DNA from: Comamonas sp. 26
GTDB lineage: Bacteria > Pseudomonadota > Gammaproteobacteria > Burkholderiales > Burkholderiaceae_C
Direction of reading: 5' to 3'
DNA: 64,000 bases
Assembly: GCF_002754475.1 (NCBI RefSeq)
Contig: NZ_PEFL01000001.1
Location: 1,240,001-1,304,000 of the forward strand
The notes beneath the pieces are model-generated. The model had not been told where the DNA came from, did not search any database, and saw nothing but the letters and a program-made list of their open reading frames with translations. Each line of letters begins with the position of its first letter. The stretch's first letter is position 1. Positions 55,943 to 64,000 of the stretch are shown piece by piece. The position numbers were made by a program, and so were the translations under genes.

Positions 55943-57313
55943 GTGCTGCTGACTGTTGTCGCTTTTGTTGTGGCTCTTGGAATTCTGATCGCGGTGCACG
56001 AGTGGGGGCACTACCGCGTGGCCGTCGCCTGTGGCGTCAAGGTATTGCGCTACTCCGTGGGTTTCGGCAAGCCTTTGCTGAGCTGGACCAGTAAAAAATC
56101 TGGCACCGAATATGTGCTGGCTGCACTGCCGCTAGGTGGTTATGTGCGCATGCTCGACGAGCGCGAAGGCGACGTTAAGCCCGAAGAAAAACACCTCGCT
56201 TTCAATAACCAACCCCTGCGCTCCCGTGCTCTCATCGTGGCTGCGGGGCCTGCTGCCAATCTACTCTTGGCTATTGTTTTGCTGGCAGCAGTGAACTGGC
56301 TGGGCATGAGCGAGCCCGCTGCACGACTGGCGGCTCCACCTGCTGGGTCGTTGCTGCAAACGGCGGGCGTGCAGAGCGGTGAATGGGTGCAAAGAGTGTC
56401 TGTCGGTGGCCAGGAATGGCAGCCTGTGCGTGCCATGGGTGATTTGCGTTGGCTGGTGACTACGGCGGCGATTGAAGGCGAGTCGCTGCAGCTGGAAGTC
56501 GTGCAGCAACCCAATGGCGCTGCACGCGTGGTGCCGTTGAATCTTGCCGCTTTGCAGCAAAAAGAGCCTGATGCCGCCTTCTTTGAAAAAGTCGGTTTGC
56601 AGGGTGCCTGGAGCAGCCCGGTGATTGAAGATGCGGTTGCTGGTGGCCCGGCCGACAAGGCGGGTCTGAAAAAAGGCGATGTCATTACCAGCATCAATGG
56701 CCAGCCAGCTCTGGATGGTGCGCAAGTGCGTGCTGCCATTCGTGCTTCTGGCACGGCAGGTCATGTGGATGTGCAGACCTGGGTGATTGAGCGTGCTGGG
56801 CAGCGCATCACTTTGCAAGTTCAGCCAGAAATTGTGGCTGGTAAGGAAGGCCAGCCTGCAAGCGCGCGTGTGAATGCGTTTATCGGCAGCCAGCCCGAGA
56901 TGGTTCAGGTGCGCCGCGGCTTCTGGGATGGCTTGGGTGCTGGCGTGCAGAAGACCTGGGAGCTGTCTTCCATGACACTTCGCATGATGGGCCGCATGGT
57001 GATTGGTCAAGCCTCGCTCAAGAATATCAGCGGCCCTTTGACGATTGCCGATTACGCTGGAAAGTCTGCCAGCATGGGTCTGGTTCAGTACTTGTCGTTT
57101 CTCGCGCTCATCAGCATCAGTTTGGGCGTTCTCAACCTGCTACCATTACCCGTTCTCGACGGTGGGCACCTGATGTATTATCTTTGGGAAGGCGTGACGG
57201 GGCGGAGCGTCTCCGATGTCTGGGCCGAAAGGCTGCAACGCGCAGGCGTGGCAGTAATCCTGTTGATGATGTCAATCGCCTTTTTCAACGATATCAATCG
57301 GCTCTGGGGCTAA
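55943..57313 (+). CDS. rseP: Site-2 membrane protease RseP
   Basis: A 456-residue intramembrane metalloprotease. It starts with GTG at 55943, supported by AAAGGAG five bases upstream. The zinc motif HEWGHY lies in the first membrane segment at about residue 19-24, two PDZ-like domains cover about 120-300 (the second with VAGGPADKAGLKKGDVITSING), and NLLPLPVLDGGHLMYY near 400 supplies the third zinc ligand. RseP cuts the anti-sigma factor RseA in the envelope-stress pathway and removes signal peptide remnants. Immediately upstream of bamA. Confidence 0.97.
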   Translation: MLLTVVAFVVALGILIAVHEWGHYRVAVACGVKVLRYSVGFGKPLLSWTSKKSGTEYVLAALPLGGYVRMLDEREGDVKPEEKHLAFNNQPLRSRALIVAAGPAANLLLAIVLLAAVNWLGMSEPAARLAAPPAGSLLQTAGVQSGEWVQRVSVGGQEWQPVRAMGDLRWLVTTAAIEGESLQLEVVQQPNGAARVVPLNLAALQQKEPDAAFFEKVGLQGAWSSPVIEDAVAGGPADKAGLKKGDVITSINGQPALDGAQVRAAIRASGTAGHVDVQTWVIERAGQRITLQVQPEIVAGKEGQPASARVNAFIGSQPEMVQVRRGFWDGLGAGVQKTWELSSMTLRMMGRMVIGQASLKNISGPLTIADYAGKSASMGLVQYLSFLALISISLGVLNLLPLPVLDGGHLMYYLWEGVTGRSVSDVWAERLQRAGVAVILLMMSIAFFNDINRLWG

Positions 57314-57356
57314 CTTTTACCGCTACGGTAGGCCGCACTCGCGGCGATTTCCACTC

Positions 57357-59672
57357 ATGAAAAAACATTTCAATCGCTTGGGCATGCGCTCTGCAACTGC
57401 CTTGGCTGCTATGGTTTTAGCTGCGCAGGCAGCATGGGCGCTGGAGCCCTTCAAGGTTCAAGATATCCGCGTCGAGGGCTTGCAGCGTGTAGAGGCCGGT
57501 ACGGTCTTCGCATCCATGCCCTTGCGTGTGGGAGATGACTACAACGACGAAAAAGGCGCAGCCGCTATTCGCTCGTTGTTTGCTCTGGGTCTGTTCAAAG
57601 ACATTCGTCTGGAAGCCAATGGCAATGTGCTGGTTGTGGTCGTTGAAGAGCGCCCCACCATTGCCGAAGTGAACTTTGCCGGCACCAAGGAGTTCGACAA
57701 GGACACCTTGACCAAGGCCATGCGCGATGTGGGTCTGGCTGATGGCCGCCCATTCGACAAGGCACTGGCAGACCGCGCGGAGCAAGAGCTCAAGCGTCAA
57801 TACATCAACCGAAGCCTGTACGGCGCGGAAGTGGTGACCACGGTGACGCCTATTGAGCGTAACCGTGTGAACCTGACTTTCACAGTCTCCGAAGGTGATC
57901 CTGCCAAGATCAACGAAATTCATATCGTTGGTAACAAGGCATTCAAGGAATCCACGCTTAAGGATCTGTTTGATCAGGACACCGGCAACTGGATGAGCTG
58001 GTATACCAAGTCGGATCGTTACGCCCGCAACAAGCTCAATGCCGACCTGGAGTCCTTGCGCTCCTACTATCTGCAGCGCGGCTATCTGGAGTTCCGTGTG
58101 GAATCCACACAGGTTGCTATCTCGCCAGATAAGCAGAGCATTGGCTTGACCGTCAATGTGCATGAAGGAGATCAATACGTGGTCTCTGGCGTGAAGCTGG
58201 ACGGCAACTTCCTGGATCGTGACGATGAGTTCAAGTCTCTGGTCAAGATCAAGCCCGGTGAGCCCTATAACGCTGACCAGGTTGCTGAAACCATCAAGGC
58301 TTTTACCGACTATTACAGCAACTTTGGCTTTGCCTTTGCCAAGGTTGAAGCGGTGCCTGAAATTGATCGCGCTAATAATCGCGTGAACATCGTCCTGCAG
58401 GCCCAGCCTTCGCGCCGCGCCTATATTCGCCGTATCAGCGTCAGCGGCAATAACAAGACTCGCGATGAAGTGATTCGCCGTGAATTCCGCCAGTTCGAAG
58501 CGTCCTGGTATGACGGCCAGAAAATCAAGCTGTCGCGCGACCGCGTTGACCGTTTGGGCTTCTTCACGCAAGTGGAGATTGAAACGCAGGAAGTGCCGGG
58601 CTCTCCCGATCAGGTTGATCTGATGATCAATGTGGTTGAAAAGCCCACAGGATCGATTCAGCTGGGTGCAGGTTTCTCCAGCGCTGAAAAGGTTTCGCTG
58701 TCTTTTGGTATCAAGCAGGAAAACGTTTTTGGATCCGGTAATTACCTGGGGCTGGACGTCAATACCAGCAAGTACAACCGCACCATGGTGGTTTCGACCA
58801 CCAATCCGTATTTCACGGATACGGGCATCTCGCGCACTTACGATCTGTACTACCGTACAACGCGCCCTTACTATGATGATGCTGCTTACAAGATCATCAC
58901 CAAGGGTGCAAGCGTGCGCTTTGGTGTGCCGTTCAGTGAGGTGGACACCATCTTCTTTGGCGCTGGTGTCGAAGGCAATGAAATCAGGCCTGGCACGTAT
59001 ATGCCGGGTATCTACAGCGAGTATTGCGGTGGCACGTCTGTATCCAATACGGGTTGCTCCAAGACGGGCATTCCTCTGACTTTGGGCTGGTCTCGTGATA
59101 ATCGAGATAGCGCGCTGGCACCTAATGCCGGTCGTTATCAGCGTCTGAATCTGGAAGCTTCATTCATGAGCGATATGCGCTACATGAAGGCTAATTACCA
59201 GGTCCAGCAATACATTCCCCTGAACAAGAAGTACACCATTGCGCTGAATGGTGAGCTGGGCTGGGGCAAGGGTATTGGCGGCAACCCCTATCCTATTTTC
59301 AAGAACTTCTATTCGGGTGGTCTGGGTTCGGTGCGTGGCTTTGAGCAAGGCTCTCTGGGTCGCCGTGATAGCGTGAATACGAATCTGGCGCTTGGCGGTA
59401 CACGCAAGCTGACTCTGAATGGTGAATTCATGGTGCCGTTCCCCGGCGCTGGCAATGACAGAACCCTGCGTTTGTTTACATTTGTAGACGTGGGTAATGT
59501 ATGGGCGGAAGGTGAAAGCATGGAGTTGAACTCCCTGCGTGCCTCCACAGGTATCGGTATTAGCTGGATTTCGCCATTGGGGCCCCTGCGTTTGGCTTAT
59601 GCTCAGCCTATTCGCAAGGAAACCGGCGATAGAATCCAGAAACTGCAATTCCAAATCGGAACATCTTTCTAA
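57357..59672 (+). CDS. bamA: Outer membrane protein assembly factor BamA
   Basis: A 771-residue Omp85 protein. A signal peptide (MKKHFNRLGMRS ... AWA) ends near residue 29. Five POTRA domains follow (FKVQDIRVEGLQRVEAGTVFASMPLRVGD opens the first), then a C-terminal 16-strand beta-barrel with the conserved GGLGSVRGFEQGSLG (the VRGF/Y lid-lock motif), ending in Phe as outer-membrane proteins do. It inserts beta-barrel proteins into the outer membrane. The last base of its stop is the first of the skp start (TAATG). Confidence 0.98.
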   Translation: MKKHFNRLGMRSATALAAMVLAAQAAWALEPFKVQDIRVEGLQRVEAGTVFASMPLRVGDDYNDEKGAAAIRSLFALGLFKDIRLEANGNVLVVVVEERPTIAEVNFAGTKEFDKDTLTKAMRDVGLADGRPFDKALADRAEQELKRQYINRSLYGAEVVTTVTPIERNRVNLTFTVSEGDPAKINEIHIVGNKAFKESTLKDLFDQDTGNWMSWYTKSDRYARNKLNADLESLRSYYLQRGYLEFRVESTQVAISPDKQSIGLTVNVHEGDQYVVSGVKLDGNFLDRDDEFKSLVKIKPGEPYNADQVAETIKAFTDYYSNFGFAFAKVEAVPEIDRANNRVNIVLQAQPSRRAYIRRISVSGNNKTRDEVIRREFRQFEASWYDGQKIKLSRDRVDRLGFFTQVEIETQEVPGSPDQVDLMINVVEKPTGSIQLGAGFSSAEKVSLSFGIKQENVFGSGNYLGLDVNTSKYNRTMVVSTTNPYFTDTGISRTYDLYYRTTRPYYDDAAYKIITKGASVRFGVPFSEVDTIFFGAGVEGNEIRPGTYMPGIYSEYCGGTSVSNTGCSKTGIPLTLGWSRDNRDSALAPNAGRYQRLNLEASFMSDMRYMKANYQVQQYIPLNKKYTIALNGELGWGKGIGGNPYPIFKNFYSGGLGSVRGFEQGSLGRRDSVNTNLALGGTRKLTLNGEFMVPFPGAGNDRTLRLFTFVDVGNVWAEGESMELNSLRASTGIGISWISPLGPLRLAYAQPIRKETGDRIQKLQFQIGTSF

Positions 59673-60178
59673 TGAAATCTCTCTCTAGCCATCTTTCTCT
59701 GGCTGTGCTGCTGGGCGCCATGGCCGTCTCTGCGCATGCACAGGAATTCAAGGCAGGTTTTGTGAATACGGATCGTATCTTCCGTGAAGCATCTGCAGCC
59801 AAGGCTGCACAAGCCAAGCTTGAGCAGGAGTTTTCCAAGCGCGAAAAAGAACTGGTCGATCAAGGCAATACCTTGAAGACTGCTTCGGACAAGTTCGAGC
59901 GCGAAGCTCCGACGATGGCTGAAAGCCAGCGCGCTTCGCGCCAGCGTCAGCTGGTGGATCAGGATCGTGAATTCCAGCGTAAGCGCCGTGAATTCCAGGA
60001 AGATCTGAACGCCCGCAAGAACGAAGAACTGGCAACAGTTCTGGATCGTGCGAACAAGGTGGTCAAGCAAGTTGCCGAAGCTGAAAAGTACGACGTGATC
60101 CTGCAAGAAGCTGTGTATATCAACCCCAAGTTTGATATCACAGACAAGGTGATCAAGACTTTGAACGGCGCAAAGTAA
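59672..60178 (+). CDS. skp: Periplasmic chaperone Skp/OmpH
   Basis: A 168-residue protein with a signal peptide ending AHA. Mature part [30 protein letters not shown] and then a long charged coiled coil form the Skp 'tentacles'. It holds unfolded outer-membrane proteins for delivery to BamA, encoded just upstream with overlapping stop and start. Confidence 0.96.
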   Translation: MKSLSSHLSLAVLLGAMAVSAHAQEFKAGFVNTDRIFREASAAKAAQAKLEQEFSKREKELVDQGNTLKTASDKFEREAPTMAESQRASRQRQLVDQDREFQRKRREFQEDLNARKNEELATVLDRANKVVKQVAEAEKYDVILQEAVYINPKFDITDKVIKTLNGAK

Positions 60179-60194
60179 TCTCAAGGATACTTTT

Positions 60195-61196
60195 GTGAGC
60201 GTTTTATTGGGACAAATTCTCGATGCGCTCGGCGGAGAACTGGTGGGAGGCGATCGCGAGATGACTATTTCTCGCATCGCCCCGCTGGACTCCGCAGACC
60301 ATGGTGATCTGAGCTTTTTAAGCAATCCCCGCTATCGCCAGCAACTGGCCGCCTCTCAGGCGGCTTGTGTCATTGTGGCTCCTGCTCTGCGTGATGAAGC
60401 GGCGCAGCGCGGTGCTTGCATCGTCACGGCTGATCCCTATGCTTATTTCGCACGGGCCACCCAGTGGTGGAAGGCGCACCAGCAAGGTGGAAAGCTGCAA
60501 GGCATTCATCCCACCGCCGTGGTCGATGCGTCTGCGCAAGTGCATGCAACGGCCTATGTCGGGCCGCTGTGTGTGGTGGAAGTAGGCGCTGTGATTGGCG
60601 CAGATACGGTGCTCAAGTCGCGTGTCACCATCAGCAGTGGCTGTGTAGTGGGCGAGCGCTGCATTGTGCATGCTGGCGTGGTGATTGGTGCGGACGGCTT
60701 TGGCTTTGCACCCTCGGCCGGTCAGTGGGAAAAGATCGAGCAGCTGGGCTGCGTTCGCATTGGCAATGATGTCGAAATCGGTGCCAACACCTGCATAGAT
60801 CGCGGGGCACTGGATGACACCATCATTGAAGATGGCGTCAAGATCGATAATCTCGTGCAAATTGCCCATAACGTGCACATTGGTGCGCATACGGTGATTG
60901 CTGGCAATACCGGTATTGCGGGCAGTGCGCGCATTGGCAAGCGTTGCCAGATTGGCGGCGCAGCAAATATTCTGGGGCACCTGACGATTGCGGATGGAAC
61001 GGTGATCTCGCCGACCTCCATGGTCACTCGTTCCTTGCCCAAGGCAGGTTTTTACACAGGCATCTTTCCGTTGCAAGAAAACGAGCAATGGGAAAAGAAC
61101 GCTGCAACATTCAGGCAGCTGTATACGCTCCGTGAGCGCATCAAAAAGCTTGAACAAACGCTGGCTGAGGGTCAGCGAAGCAACAACGGAAATTGA
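60195..61196 (+). CDS. lpxD: UDP-3-O-(3-hydroxyacyl)glucosamine N-acyltransferase
   Basis: A 333-residue trimeric acyltransferase; third step of lipid A synthesis. GTG start at 60195 with AAGGA upstream. The N-terminal uridine-binding domain ([23 protein letters not shown]) is followed by a left-handed beta-helix of hexapeptide repeats, with the catalytic His in [17 protein letters not shown]. fabZ starts in its stop codon. Confidence 0.98.
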   Translation: MSVLLGQILDALGGELVGGDREMTISRIAPLDSADHGDLSFLSNPRYRQQLAASQAACVIVAPALRDEAAQRGACIVTADPYAYFARATQWWKAHQQGGKLQGIHPTAVVDASAQVHATAYVGPLCVVEVGAVIGADTVLKSRVTISSGCVVGERCIVHAGVVIGADGFGFAPSAGQWEKIEQLGCVRIGNDVEIGANTCIDRGALDDTIIEDGVKIDNLVQIAHNVHIGAHTVIAGNTGIAGSARIGKRCQIGGAANILGHLTIADGTVISPTSMVTRSLPKAGFYTGIFPLQENEQWEKNAATFRQLYTLRERIKKLEQTLAEGQRSNNGN

Positions 61197-61636
61197 TGAT
61201 GGATATTCAAGAAATTCTCAAGCAACTGCCTCACCGCTATCCTTTCCTCCTGGTGGACCGGGTGCTGGAGCTTGAGAGCAACACTCGCATCAAGGCGATC
61301 AAGAACGTCACGTTCAACGAGCCGTTCTTCACAGGTCACTTCCCTGGTCGTCCCGTCATGCCTGGCGTGCTGATTCTTGAAGCGCTGGCACAGGCTGCAG
61401 GCCTGCTGGCCTTTGATGCCATGGGTCAGGTGCCCGATGAAAACAATATCTACTACTTCGTGGGTATTGATTCCGCACGCTTCAAGCGCCCCGTGGTGCC
61501 AGGAGATCAACTGGCTCTGGAAATCACCATCGACCGCGTGCGCGGCGGCATCTGGAAGTTCAACGCTGTTGCCAGCGTGGATGGCGAAGTGGCGGCTGAA
61601 GCACAACTGATGTGCACCATGCGCCACGTGGGATAA
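61196..61636 (+). CDS. fabZ: 3-hydroxyacyl-ACP dehydratase
   Basis: A 146-residue hot-dog-fold enzyme of fatty acid synthesis. It has [17 protein letters not shown] with the catalytic His, and [23 protein letters not shown] with the active-site Glu. The ATG at 61196 overlaps the lpxD stop by one base; ATG at 61199 is equally possible. It competes with LpxA for 3-hydroxyacyl-ACP, which makes this neighbourhood logical. Confidence 0.98.
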   Translation: MMDIQEILKQLPHRYPFLLVDRVLELESNTRIKAIKNVTFNEPFFTGHFPGRPVMPGVLILEALAQAAGLLAFDAMGQVPDENNIYYFVGIDSARFKRPVVPGDQLALEITIDRVRGGIWKFNAVASVDGEVAAEAQLMCTMRHVG

Positions 61637-61642
61637 GTATTG

Positions 61643-62440
61643 ATGGCGTCAGCGAGTTTGATTCACCCCACCGCAGTTATCGACCCTGCGGCACTGCTTG
61701 ATACCTCGGTATCGGTGGGGCCTTATGCCGTCATCGGGCCAGATGTGCGTATTGGTGCCAACACCACGGTGGGGGCGCATTGCGTCATTGAAGGCGCGAC
61801 CACCATTGGTTGCGACAACCAGATTTTCCAGTTTGCGTCGCTGGGTGCTCAGCCCCAGGACAAAAAGTACGCGGGCGAGCCCACACGACTGGTAATCGGT
61901 GATCGCAACACGGTGCGCGAGTTCTGTACCTTCAATCTGGGTACGGCGCAGGACCGTGGCGAGACCACGATCGGTGACGACAACTGGATCATGGCCTATG
62001 TGCATATTGCGCACGATTGCATTGTGGGCAACAACACTATTTTGGCCAACAACGCCACGCTGGCGGGCCATGTACATGTGGACGACTGGGCCATCCTGGG
62101 CGGCCTGACGGGCGTGCACCAGTTCACCCACATTGGTGCGCATGTGATGGCCGGCTTTGCCAGCCATATCTCTCAAGATGTGCCGCCCTTCATGATGGTG
62201 GACGGGAACCCGCTGGCGGTGCGCGGCTTCAATGCCGAAGGCCTGCGTCGCCGTGGTTTTACGCCGGAGCGACTGGCCGCCGTCAAGCAAATGCACAAAT
62301 TGCTGTACCGCCAGGGCTTGACGCTGGAGGCGGCCAAGCAGGCGATTGAAGCCATGAAGGCTGATGTGCCCGAGGCCGTGCAAGATATAGAGCGCATGCA
62401 GGCCTTTCTGGCTGCGTCGACACGCGGCATTGCGCGCTGA
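61643..62440 (+). CDS. lpxA: UDP-N-acetylglucosamine acyltransferase
   Basis: A 265-residue trimeric acyltransferase; first step of lipid A synthesis. Start at the ATG at 61643 ([15 protein letters not shown]), 6 bp after fabZ. Hexapeptide repeats cover the first 190 residues, with the catalytic His in [13 protein letters not shown] and [19 protein letters not shown] near it. The C-terminal helical domain follows. Confidence 0.98.
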   Translation: MASASLIHPTAVIDPAALLDTSVSVGPYAVIGPDVRIGANTTVGAHCVIEGATTIGCDNQIFQFASLGAQPQDKKYAGEPTRLVIGDRNTVREFCTFNLGTAQDRGETTIGDDNWIMAYVHIAHDCIVGNNTILANNATLAGHVHVDDWAILGGLTGVHQFTHIGAHVMAGFASHISQDVPPFMMVDGNPLAVRGFNAEGLRRRGFTPERLAAVKQMHKLLYRQGLTLEAAKQAIEAMKADVPEAVQDIERMQAFLAASTRGIAR

Positions 62441-62458
62441 GTGCACCTCACGCACTGC

Positions 62459-62485
62459 AAAACTGATAGCGGCTAGCGCTGCTTC
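62459..62485. repeat. Partial copy of the dispersed intergenic repeat, before lpxB
   Basis: AAAACTGATAGCGGCTAGCGCT resembles the left half of the repeat at 48183-48250 (TGATA ... GCTAGCGCT). It is inside the 61-bp lpxA-lpxB gap. Confidence 0.4.
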
Positions 62486-62501
62486 CATCAAAGATTGAGA
62501 C

Positions 62502-63713
62502 GTGAATAGCTCTGAAACCACTAACCAGATAGCGCAAGCTGCTGCAGACTCCGTAGCGCCCAGCATTGCCATGGTGGCGGGTGAGGCTTCGGGCGATTTG
62601 CTCGCCTCCCTGCTGCTTGGTGGTCTGCGTCAGCGCTGGCCTGATGTAACGTCGATGGGCATTGGCGGCGAGAAGATGCAGGAACTCGGCTTTGATGCGT
62701 GGTGGCAGTCCGAGCGGCTGGCCGTGCACGGTTACAGCTGGGAAGTACTGGCCCGCGTGGCTGAGCTGCTGGGCATTCGCAAAAAGCTGCGCCAGCGCCT
62801 GATTGCGCACCCGCCCTCGGTCTTTGTGGGGGTGGATGCGCCGGACTTCAATCTGGGTCTTGAAACCAAGCTGCGCGAGGCCGGCGTTAAAACCGTGCAC
62901 TTCGTGTGCCCCTCCATCTGGGCCTGGCGTGCCGATCGCATCGAAAAGATCCGCCGCGCGGCCGACCATGTGCTGTGCATTTTTCCGTTCGAGCCAGAGT
63001 TGCTGGCCCAGCACGGCATTGAGGCGACCTATGTAGGCCACCCGCTGGCTCAGGTCATTCCGCTGCACCCTGATCGCGCTGCGGCGCGCGCCCGACTGGG
63101 TTTGCCTGAAGAGGGTCTGGTCCTGGCTTTGCTGCCCGGTAGCCGCCGCTCTGAAGTGCGCTATATCGCTTCCGGCTTTTTCAAGGCTGCGGCGCTGGTG
63201 CAGAAAGCGCTGCCAGCTACGAAAATCGTAGTGCCTGCGGTGCCTTCCTTGTTTGAGGAAGTCAAGCGTATTGCTGCTGAGGCTGGCATGGCGGACAAGG
63301 TGCTCATCGTCAAGGGCCAGTCCCATGATGTGCTGGCCGCTTGCGACTGTACGCTGATTGCCAGCGGCACCGCCACGCTGGAGGCCGCGCTCTACAAGCG
63401 CCCCATGGTCATCAGCTACAGCATGCACCCCTGGAGCTGGCACCTGATGAAGCGCAAGCAGCTCCAGCCCTGGGTGGGGCTGCCCAATATTCTGTGCGGC
63501 GATTTTGTCGTGCCCGAGTTGCTGCAAGACGCCGCAACCCCCGAGGCGCTGGCGAAGGCTGCACTGGGCTGGCTCCGAGCCAGCCAGGATTCTCCTGTCA
63601 CCATTGAAGCGCTGGTTGAGCGCTTCACCGCGCTACATCACGAACTGCGCCGAGATACTGCCGAACTGGCTGCCCATGCGATCGAAAAAATCATTGCCTC
63701 CCCTGCTGCTTGA
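62502..63713 (+). CDS. lpxB: Lipid-A-disaccharide synthase
   Basis: A 403-residue GT-B glycosyltransferase that joins UDP-2,3-diacylglucosamine with lipid X. GTG start at 62502 with GAGA close upstream. [21 protein letters not shown] opens the fold; [45 protein letters not shown] and [20 protein letters not shown] are family motifs. Its 3' end overlaps the rnhB frame by 38 bp. Confidence 0.98.
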   Translation: MNSSETTNQIAQAAADSVAPSIAMVAGEASGDLLASLLLGGLRQRWPDVTSMGIGGEKMQELGFDAWWQSERLAVHGYSWEVLARVAELLGIRKKLRQRLIAHPPSVFVGVDAPDFNLGLETKLREAGVKTVHFVCPSIWAWRADRIEKIRRAADHVLCIFPFEPELLAQHGIEATYVGHPLAQVIPLHPDRAAARARLGLPEEGLVLALLPGSRRSEVRYIASGFFKAAALVQKALPATKIVVPAVPSLFEEVKRIAAEAGMADKVLIVKGQSHDVLAACDCTLIASGTATLEAALYKRPMVISYSMHPWSWHLMKRKQLQPWVGLPNILCGDFVVPELLQDAATPEALAKAALGWLRASQDSPVTIEALVERFTALHHELRRDTAELAAHAIEKIIASPAA

Positions 63714-64000
63714 GCAAGATAACCTGCCCTGGCATCCGCCCGGGCTGGTTGCAGGGGTGGATGAAGCTGGGCGCGGCCCGCTGGCTGGTCCGGTGGTGGC
63801 TGCGGCCGTCATTTTGGATGACATGAAGCCCATTGTGGGCCTGAACGACTCCAAAAAGCTCACGGCCAACCGCCGTGAGGTGCTGTATGACGAAATCCGC
63901 GCCAAGGCGCTGTGCTTTTGTATAGCTCAGGCATCGGTGCAGGAAATTGACGAAATCAATATTCTTCAGGCCACATTGCTGGCCATGCGCCGCGCGGTGA
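63676..64000 (+). CDS. rnhB: Ribonuclease HII, N-terminal part
   Basis: 108 codons are visible before the window edge. The start at 63676 ([19 protein letters not shown]) overlaps lpxB by 38 bp; a TTG at 63694 is an alternative. [24 protein letters not shown] has the first catalytic Asp-Glu pair, and [19 protein letters not shown] is the next motif. RNase HII removes ribonucleotides from DNA. The remaining active-site aspartates would lie beyond the edge. Confidence 0.95.
   Translation, partial: MRSKKSLPPLLLEQDNLPWHPPGLVAGVDEAGRGPLAGPVVAAAVILDDMKPIVGLNDSKKLTANRREVLYDEIRAKALCFCIAQASVQEIDEINILQATLLAMRRAV

Overview
The window looks like a chromosomal segment of a betaproteobacterium of the order Burkholderiales, most probably a Comamonas-like member of the Comamonadaceae. 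This is inferred from the moderately GC-rich coding sequence, the lineage-typical gene neighbourhoods (rpsB to rnhB, glyA-nrdR, thyA-folA) and a ZTP-type riboswitch candidate in front of glyA. No 16S gene is present to confirm it.

Positions 1 to about 11.6 kb form an accessory island. At its left edge is a minus-strand operon of a PLD/SNF2-type helicase (1597-4839), a DUF4391 protein (779-1600) and a DUF262/GmrS-like protein cut by the window edge (1-771). The set resembles part of an anti-phage or restriction locus that continues to the left. Next comes a visibly AT-rich replication module: an unknown gene (5397-6188), a filamentous-phage gene II/X-type replication initiator (6241-7230), a DUF927 ATPase (7466-9163) and an AlpA-like regulator (9311-9607), with inverted repeats between them. 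A P4-type tyrosine integrase (10002-11267) follows. Just beyond its 5' end lie three 9-bp direct repeats at exact 12-bp spacing, suggesting integrase arm sites near the right end of an integrated element.

From about 11.7 to 35.5 kb the host chromosome carries a mixed set of genes: lipocalin, metallophosphatase, folA/thyA, a lipoprotein, an FAD-linked oxidase with a divergent LysR regulator, a YihY membrane protein, a frameshifted acyl-CoA synthetase, an Mpo1-like protein, two alpha/beta hydrolases, an orphan PoNi-like immunity protein, an acetyltransferase, an O-acetylhomoserine sulfhydrylase, a CBS-domain protein, aroC, a 5'-nucleotidase, nrdR, glyA with a ZTP riboswitch, and a lytic transglycosylase. 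An 880-bp gap with several strong hairpins ends this part.

From 35.5 to 49.6 kb there are a very large DUF748 (AsmA-like) envelope protein, a DUF349 protein, an array of five tRNA-Leu(CAG) genes on the minus strand (four of them near-identical units of about 226 bp, each followed by its own terminator hairpin), RNase R with no N-terminal HTH domain and a long Ala/Lys-rich tail, the bifunctional NAD(P)HX repair enzyme, and an amidase.

From 49.6 kb to the end is the classic operon rpsB-tsf-pyrH-frr-uppS-cdsA-dxr-rseP-bamA-skp-lpxD-fabZ-lpxA-lpxB-rnhB. It links translation factors and UMP supply to undecaprenyl, phospholipid and isoprenoid synthesis, outer-membrane protein assembly and lipid A synthesis. 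Many of its genes overlap or nearly touch. rnhB is cut by the right edge of the window.
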